DNA of 64,000 bases from Manihot esculenta (taxonomy: Eukaryota; Streptophyta; Magnoliopsida; Malpighiales; Euphorbiaceae): NCBI RefSeq assembly GCF_001659605.2, contig NC_035177.2, positions 744,611 through 808,610 of the forward strand, in the 5' to 3' direction. The translations under genes and the position numbers were made by a program. Below, piece after piece: positions 58,670-64,000 of the stretch; the first letter of the stretch is position 1; every line of letters starts with the position of its first letter. The notes below the pieces were generated by a model. It made no database searches. It saw nothing but the letters and a program-made list of their open reading frames with translations, and was not told the DNA's origin.

Positions 58670-59184
58670 GTCACTTAGCCGAAATGGGCGAGCTTTCTCC
58701 CATTTTCGGCCATAGCTAGCTTCCGACCTCCCTCTCCCCAGATCTAGTGTTTTTCCTTCAAATCCCCACCATTTTTCTTGAGTTTTAAGCTTGCATTGAA
58801 GATTTTGAACTTTTGAAACAAGTTTTGGAGCTCTAGGAACTCAGGAGCTCATTTTCGTGGATCTCCAAGTTTGGGTCGTCTTCCTCTCGATCTTCAAGAG
58901 GTAAGGGCCGATCTTAAGCTCCTTATATGTTTTAAAGAAGTTTTATGAAGTTTTATGGGGTAGAAATGCATGTTTAAGTTAGTTGAGCTATGTTAGGTTT
59001 TATGGGATTTTTGAGCAATGTGGCATGTTTGAGTATGTTTGAAGTGTTGTAGTTGGGGTATATGCTTGTTTGAGGCCCCTAGGAGCTTGTATGCATGTTT
59101 TGGTTGAGTGGTATGCATGATTTGAGCTTGGGAGGCGAAATGTGCTTAGGGGAGCTGAGTTTCTGCCATTCGGGAGGAACTCAG

Positions 59185-59431
59185 GTTCGGCCGCCGAAGG
59201 GAGTTTCGGCCGCCGAACCCCCTTGTGGAGGCAGGCCTTTCGGCTGCCGAAGTTGCCCCCGAAAGGAGACTTTCGTCTCTGTCTGGGACTTTCGGCCGCC
59301 GAAGGTGCCGCCGAACATGCATGAGTTTTGTCTCTGTCTGGGAGTTTCGGCCGCCGAAGGTGCCGCCGAACCTGCCTGACTTTCGGCTCTGGAGGGACTT
59401 TCGGCCGCCGAACCTGCCGCCGAAAGTGCCC
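59185..59431 (+). repeat. TTCGGCCGCCGAA array, downstream of the F promoter
   Basis: Dense array of TTCGGCCGCCGAA and GGTGCCGCCGAA words within the candidate intron. Equivalents are at 20088-20360, 25443-25628, 27902-28166, 55278-55566 (plus) and 13188-13390, 15448-15665, 32836-33110, 50474-50750 (minus). Confidence 0.85.
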
Positions 59432-59835
59432 TGTTCAGCCATTTCTTGCATGTTTTTATGTGATTGTTTCATGATGTTTTAGGGGGTTTTTGGGGAGTAT
59501 ATTAGAGTTATGTTTATGTATGTTTGGTCCCTCATCGGAGTCCACCTGTGTAGGTTCGGACCCGAGGAACCGAGGACCCCAGCAGTGAGCCAGCTGCTAC
59601 AGAGTTGTCAGAGCTAGCCAGAGGTGAGTGGAATAAACCTTAAGTTTTAAATTAAATGAAATATGAATTTTGAGCATGATCCATGCATCATGAATGCCAT
59701 GAATTATAGTAGGTTGTTTGCATTAGTATTCACGAATATGTTGCATTGCATTTATGATGTTGATGTGGATTGGTTATTGAATGATCCTTTAGTCCTCATA
59801 TGGTATGATGATGCTACGGCATGATATGGTATGGA

Positions 59836-59980
59836 AGTCCAGGTTGTACCCATTCTACGTCCCTGGCACGATGTAAGAGAAAATCCAGGTTGTACCCATT
59901 CTACGTCCCTGGCACAGTTGGACTGTATGATATGTTATGTTTAGGGAAAGACCGGTTGTACCCATTCTACGTCCCGGCAC
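59836..59980 (+). repeat. Tandem tag array in F LTR
   Basis: Three copies of a unit built on GTTGTACCCATTCTACGTCCC followed by GGCAC, about 45-60 bases apart. Confidence 0.7.
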
Positions 59981-60613
59981 AGTTGGACTATGTAGAGGAC
60001 TATTGGTGACAATACCATCCGAGATGTGATTAGTTGTGATGTGTTGCATTACATAATGGCATGAAATTTTAATATATGATTTCACTATTCTGCTCACTGG
60101 GCTTTGTAGCTCACCCCTCTCCCCTAACCCCAGATGTGCAGGTACAGGGTAGACCAGGAGGTTAGCCAGAGTTTTGAAGTATATCTATGTAATAGCTAGA
60201 TTGTGGACATGACAATTGTATTGCGATGTAATGTAATGAGATATATATTTTGAGGTTATAGATGTGCTTGACCCTATGAGTATTGTAATCCCTTTGATAC
60301 ATGATCTATAGAAATGTTTTATAATGTTTATGTTTAAACCAACTCATCTCATGTTGTATCGCCCGTTGGGGCATTGATGAGATCCCGCAGAGGGATCATG
60401 ATTATGATCATGTCTATGTACATGTATGTTCAGGTTGAGTTGGTGTATGAGAAATGAATGAAAGAAAAGTTTTAAATTTTTATGTATGATTGTTGATCAT
60501 GTATGGGATTGAACAGGTTTACAGGTTCTATGTCAGGCTTGCTACGGGTCCCGGCGGCCTTAAGTCGACCCGGACCCTAGCGCCGGTAGCGGTCCGATTT
60601 TCGGGTCGTTACA

Positions 60614-60883
60614 GAATGGTATCAGAGCCCTAGGTTCATATGGTCGGACCTAGAGTGTCGGGCTCATAGATGTTATAGAAGGTCAAGCACAATAGGAAGG
60701 TCATGTCCACTAGGATAGGATGTTGAGTCCTGTCTTGTATGATGATGTGAAATGCCATGATAATATGCATGTGCATTAATGATATGCTATGCTATGTGAT
60801 GTATGTGATGAGGGTTCATGTGTGCCCACATGAACCATATGATGCTAATGCTTGCTTGATGTGTACTGTTTTTCAGAAACAGG
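60614..60883 (+). other. F primer-binding site and leader
   Basis: TGGTATCAGAGCCC at 60617-60630. The stem-loop is GATAGGA (60714-60720), TGTTGAG, TCCTGTC (60728-60734). The acceptor-like site ends at 60876 just before gag. Confidence 0.8.
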
Positions 60884-63800
60884 ATGAGAGGAACTCGTCG
60901 ATCTGCACGATTGACTGGAGTGCCACCTGAGGATGAGGGCACGAGCGCCCGTCCTCCCACATTGCCTAGGGCAATGTCTTGTAGAGCCAACAGAGAGAGA
61001 GTGTCAAGGGACCCTAGAAGGTCTTTTGACGTTAGCAGAAGGGGGACAGATAGAGGAGGAAGTTCTTCAGGAGTGAGGGAGGTTATGGAAGAGGATCAAA
61101 GGAGGGATGGGAACCTGGATGTGAGCATGGAGGAAGAAGGGACAGGGGAGTCTCAGGGAGGCGTTCAGGCCTCGGGGTTTGGTTTTCCACCCCATTATCC
61201 ACCCTTCCCACAGGGTTCAGAGTATCCGATGGGAGGTACATCGGATTACTCCAGCTTTAACCCCTACCCTACCTACATGCCTTATCCACCTTTCTATCCA
61301 CCCTACACACAGTACCCAGCTTATCCACCCTCACCTTTCTATCCAAACCCGGCAAACCCCACCTCGGGGAATGCTGCACCTCCACCTCCACCACCTACAG
61401 AACCAGCAGCCCCAGTTACTCAACCTCCTAGACCTAGCTCAGCTGATGGGAGCAAGGTAAAGATGACAGATTACCTCAAGCTAGATGCTCCCAAATACAA
61501 GTCAGGGGATGACCCCTTTGAGTATCTGAGAGTGGTGAAGACAATAACTGATGAGCTAGGGGCTAGTGACAGCAGGGCCATTCAGATGGCAGGGTTCACC
61601 CTAAAGTGCAAGAAGGCACGGGAATGGTTCAAGTGTTATGTGGACCCGAGACTAGATGGTATGACATGGGAAGAATTTGCGAATGAGTTCGCTGGATGGG
61701 CTTTTCCAGACAGTTCCAGAGAACTGAAGATGATTGAATTTGAACAACTGAGGCAGTCAGAGCACATGGGTGTAGAGGAGTTCACGGATAAATTCTTGGA
61801 GCTATTGCCTTTTTCAGGGCAAGCTCTAGATACGGATACGAAGAAAGCCAAGAGGTATGTTATGAAGCTGCATTCCAGGTACTCCTCACTGATTCAGTCA
61901 GCTGAGAGAGAAAGTTTCCACACTGTGGTGGATATGGCTCGAAGAATGGAAGCAAGTGCTATAGTTGAGGGGTCAGTGAAGCAGTCAGTGACCCAGTCTT
62001 CAGGGGTTAAGACCCCAGGCAGAGGAGGACCAGGTTTCTCTTCTCAGAGCTCAGGTAAGAAGAGGTGGGATAACACCACCAGGAAGTCGAAGAAGAATAA
62101 GTTTTGGAACAAGTTGAAATCCGGTCTGGGATTTGGCGGTGGCTCGAGCTCAGGCTCAGATGGTACAGAATGCCAGAGATGTGGAAGACCGCACAGGGGA
62201 GTGTGTCGAGCTGGGACTAATTCATGTTTCAGATGTGGACAGGAGGGACACATGGCTCGGGATTGTCCTAGAGCGCCTTTTATGGGCCAGCCCCAGCAGA
62301 CAGCTTCTAGTAGTGTGGCACAGCCAGCAGTCCCAGCCACAACTCAGGGCAGTGGCAGAGGTAGAGGGAGAGGGGCAGCCTCTTCTTCTGGCTCCCGAGG
62401 TGAAGGTCCATCAGCTCCAGCCAGGATCTTCACCATGACTCAGCAAGAGGCTAACACATCCAACACCGTGGTGTCAGGTAATCTCGTCATTGGGTGTTCT
62501 GATGTGTATGCATTAATGGACCCGGGTGCATCTCATTCATTTATTGCTCCGAGAGCCGTTGAGAGGTTGGGTCTGATAGTCTCTGGGTTAGAGTGTCCCC
62601 TATGGGTCAGTGGACCCAAGTGTGACCCGTCAGTGGCAGTGTCAGTCTGCCAGTACAGTCCAGTTTTTATTGAGGGAAGATGCCTCTCCGCCGACCTTGT
62701 GGTTCTAGATTTGACAGACTTTGACGTCATTCTAGGGATGGATTGGCTATCTACCCATGGTGCTACCTTGGACTGCAGGGACAAGGTAGTCAGGTTCAGA
62801 GATCAGAACGGGTCAGAGGTCGTCTTCAGAGGAGACAAGAGGGGCACACCTAGAGGTTTGATATCAGCTCTTCAGGCTCGTAGGTTGCTTAGGAAGGGAT
62901 GTCAGGGGTACTTAGCTCATGTGAGAGAGCTAGACAGTCAGGTCAGGGAGCTGGCCTCGGTGCCAGTTGTTAGAGAGTTTCAGGATGTTTTTCCGGATGA
63001 GCTTCCAGGTTTACCACCTGCTAGGGAGATAGAGTTCGAGATAGAGTTAGTGCCTGGAACTAGACCGATCTCTATCCCTCCCTACAGGATGGCCCCAGCA
63101 GAGTTAAAGGAGTTGAAAGAGCAGTTGCAAGAACTGGTAGAAAAGGGTTTCATCCGACAGAGTACCTCACCTTGGGGTGCTCCGGTCTTGTTTGTGAGGA
63201 AGAAGGATGGATCCCTTAGACTTTGTATCGACTACAGGCAGTTGAACAAAGTCACTACCAAGAATAGGTACCCTTTGCCAAGGATCGATGATCTATTTGA
63301 CCAGCTAACAGGAGCGGGTTGTTTCTCCAAAATAGATCTGAGATCGGGGTACCATCAGCTAAGGATAAGGGATGAAGACGTGCCAAAGACAGCTTTCAGG
63401 ACCAGATATGGACATTTTGAGTTCCTTGTAATGCCGTTCGGGTTAACAAACGCCCCTGCAGCATTCATGGATCTCATGAACAGAGTATTTAGCCAATACC
63501 TGGATCACTTCGTTATTGTCTTCATAGATGATATCTTGGTGTATTCCAGGAATGCAGAGGAGCATGCCCATCATCTGCGGTTGGTCTTGCAGACTTTGAG
63601 GGAACATGGCTTGTATGCCAAGTTCTCAAAATGTGAGTTCTGGCTGAGGAGCATTTCGTTCTTGGGGCATGTAGTGTCAGAGAATGGGATTGAGGTGGAC
63701 CCCAAGAAGACAGAAACTGTGGCTAACTGGCCTAGACCCACTTCAGTGACAGAGATTAGAAGTTTCTTGGGTTTGGCAGGTTACTACAGGAGGTTCGTTC

Positions 63801-64000
63801 AGGACTTCTCGAAAATAGCAGCTCCTCTGACCAGGTTAACCAGGAAGAATCAGAAGTTTCTGTGGACCGACCAGTGCGAAGAGAGTTTCGAAGAGCTTAA
63901 GAAGAGGTTGACTTCAGCACCAGTTTTAGCTCTGCCATCTAGTGATGAGGACTTTACCGTCTTTTGTGATGCGTCCCGTGTGGGACTGGGTTGTGTACTG
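60884..64000 (+). CDS. gag-pol: F Gag-Pol polyprotein, open to the window edge
   Basis: ATG at 60884 (MRGTRRSAR) and 1039 codons without a stop, running off the window in RNase H. Gag has a Pro/Tyr-rich segment about 100-150, a capsid-like region about 195-330, an atypical knuckle [12 protein letters not shown] and CCHC C448-C451-H456-C461. Protease has D546-P-G-A and [11 protein letters not shown] has [19 protein letters not shown] and F-I-D-D 880-883, then [12 protein letters not shown]. RNase H begins with the first carboxylate D1029. Integrase and chromodomain would lie beyond 64000. Domain order and length so far match intact A1. Whether the whole ORF is intact cannot be judged here. Confidence 0.93.
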   Translation, partial: MRGTRRSARLTGVPPEDEGTSARPPTLPRAMSCRANRERVSRDPRRSFDVSRRGTDRGGSSSGVREVMEEDQRRDGNLDVSMEEEGTGESQGGVQASGFGFPPHYPPFPQGSEYPMGGTSDYSSFNPYPTYMPYPPFYPPYTQYPAYPPSPFYPNPANPTSGNAAPPPPPPTEPAAPVTQPPRPSSADGSKVKMTDYLKLDAPKYKSGDDPFEYLRVVKTITDELGASDSRAIQMAGFTLKCKKAREWFKCYVDPRLDGMTWEEFANEFAGWAFPDSSRELKMIEFEQLRQSEHMGVEEFTDKFLELLPFSGQALDTDTKKAKRYVMKLHSRYSSLIQSAERESFHTVVDMARRMEASAIVEGSVKQSVTQSSGVKTPGRGGPGFSSQSSGKKRWDNTTRKSKKNKFWNKLKSGLGFGGGSSSGSDGTECQRCGRPHRGVCRAGTNSCFRCGQEGHMARDCPRAPFMGQPQQTASSSVAQPAVPATTQGSGRGRGRGAASSSGSRGEGPSAPARIFTMTQQEANTSNTVVSGNLVIGCSDVYALMDPGASHSFIAPRAVERLGLIVSGLECPLWVSGPKCDPSVAVSVCQYSPVFIEGRCLSADLVVLDLTDFDVILGMDWLSTHGATLDCRDKVVRFRDQNGSEVVFRGDKRGTPRGLISALQARRLLRKGCQGYLAHVRELDSQVRELASVPVVREFQDVFPDELPGLPPAREIEFEIELVPGTRPISIPPYRMAPAELKELKEQLQELVEKGFIRQSTSPWGAPVLFVRKKDGSLRLCIDYRQLNKVTTKNRYPLPRIDDLFDQLTGAGCFSKIDLRSGYHQLRIRDEDVPKTAFRTRYGHFEFLVMPFGLTNAPAAFMDLMNRVFSQYLDHFVIVFIDDILVYSRNAEEHAHHLRLVLQTLREHGLYAKFSKCEFWLRSISFLGHVVSENGIEVDPKKTETVANWPRPTSVTEIRSFLGLAGYYRRFVQDFSKIAAPLTRLTRKNQKFLWTDQCEESFEELKKRLTSAPVLALPSSDEDFTVFCDASRVGLGCVL

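Larger units (their letters stand above)
58304..60613 (+). repeat. F 5' LTR
   Basis: 2310 bp, TGTAATACCCGGC to TCGGGTCGTTACA. It has a promoter-side palindrome array (58481-58642), TATAAAAGG at 58661-58669, donor-like AAGAG|GTAAGG at 58900/58901, a second palindrome array (59185-59431), exon-like segment 59554-59623, tag repeats (59836-59980) and hairpin TGGGCT, TTGT, AGCTCA (60098-60113). Confidence 0.93.
58901..60876 (+). other. Candidate leader intron of F
   Basis: Donor CAAGAG|GTAAGG at 58900/58901 and acceptor TACTGTTTTTCAG ending 60876, seven bases before the gag ATG. It spans 1976 nt including the PBS and the stem-loop. It may be split further by the exon-like segment 59554-59623. Confidence 0.45.
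58304..64000 (+). mobile_element. F: family B Tekay element, 5' part, apparently intact
   Basis: 5' LTR (58304-60613), PBS, leader and an open gag-pol running off the window. It is inserted in the internal 3' end of E; CTCTC (58299-58303) is the expected target duplication, whose partner lies outside. No lesion is visible in what can be read. Confidence 0.93.

Noticed and set aside
60617..60630. tRNA gene fragment
   Set aside because: Only the 14 bases complementary to a tRNA 3' end are present, at the LTR border, so it is a primer-binding site.

Overview
The window is plant nuclear DNA made up almost entirely of nested Ty3/gypsy (Metaviridae) LTR retrotransposons. The evidence is chromovirus Gag-Pol proteins with C-terminal chromodomains, primer-binding sites matching the 3' end of plant initiator tRNA-Met (TGGTATCAGAGC), purine tracts before 3' LTRs, and 2.2-3.1 kb LTRs starting TG and ending CA. 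Protein motifs and the pre-PPT TTCG-AGGA-CGAA motif point to the Tekay (Del) clade of chromoviruses. The species cannot be fixed from this sequence. I see no rRNA, tRNA gene, CRISPR array or intact host gene; only about 160 bp (26830-26992) might be host exon-intron sequence.

Two Tekay families are present. Family A has Gag starting MSSESQ/MSEESQ and 2.7-3.1 kb LTRs; its copies are A2, 1-5887 (-), and A1, 38978-49109 (+). Family B has Gag starting MRGTR and about 2.25 kb LTRs dense in TTCGGCCGCCGAA. Its copies are G, an LTR piece at 5888-6575 (+); C, 6576-16559 (-); S, a solo LTR at 11813-14235 (-); D, 16560-26829 (+); B-outer, 27109-56764 (+); B-middle, 31681-51574 (-); and F, 58304 to the window end (+). 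A ninth element, E, is a Tat/Athila-like LTR on the minus strand (26993-27108 continuing at 56770-58240).

Right nest: E is split by B-outer (TSD CCTAT), B-outer by B-middle (TSD GAGTT), and B-middle by A1 (TSD AACAT). All three target-site duplications are exact. F then enters E just beyond its purine tract. Left nest: A2 lies in the LTR of G, G lies in the 3' spacer of C, S lies beside the PBS of C (TSD CTAGG), and C lies in the leader of D. A1 is the youngest and best preserved, with an uninterrupted 1559-codon Gag-Pol and LTRs that differ at one base by eye. F is open for all 1039 codons seen. B-middle and B-outer carry one to three stops or a frameshift. C, D and A2 are decayed.

The signal most worth following is in the leaders. 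Every copy whose sequence can be read has a splice-donor-like GTAAG inside the LTR and a polypyrimidine-AG acceptor a few bases before the gag ATG. The roughly 2 kb between them contains the PBS and, in family B, a conserved stem-loop. Splicing there would separate a translatable mRNA from a packageable genomic RNA. Other structures are a covarying hairpin in the LTRs of both families, the pre-PPT inverted repeat, arrays of a GCC-box-like palindrome, an element (D) in which an LTR replaces part of pol next to a 1202-bp tandem duplication, and a bias of nonsense mutations toward CAG to TAG.
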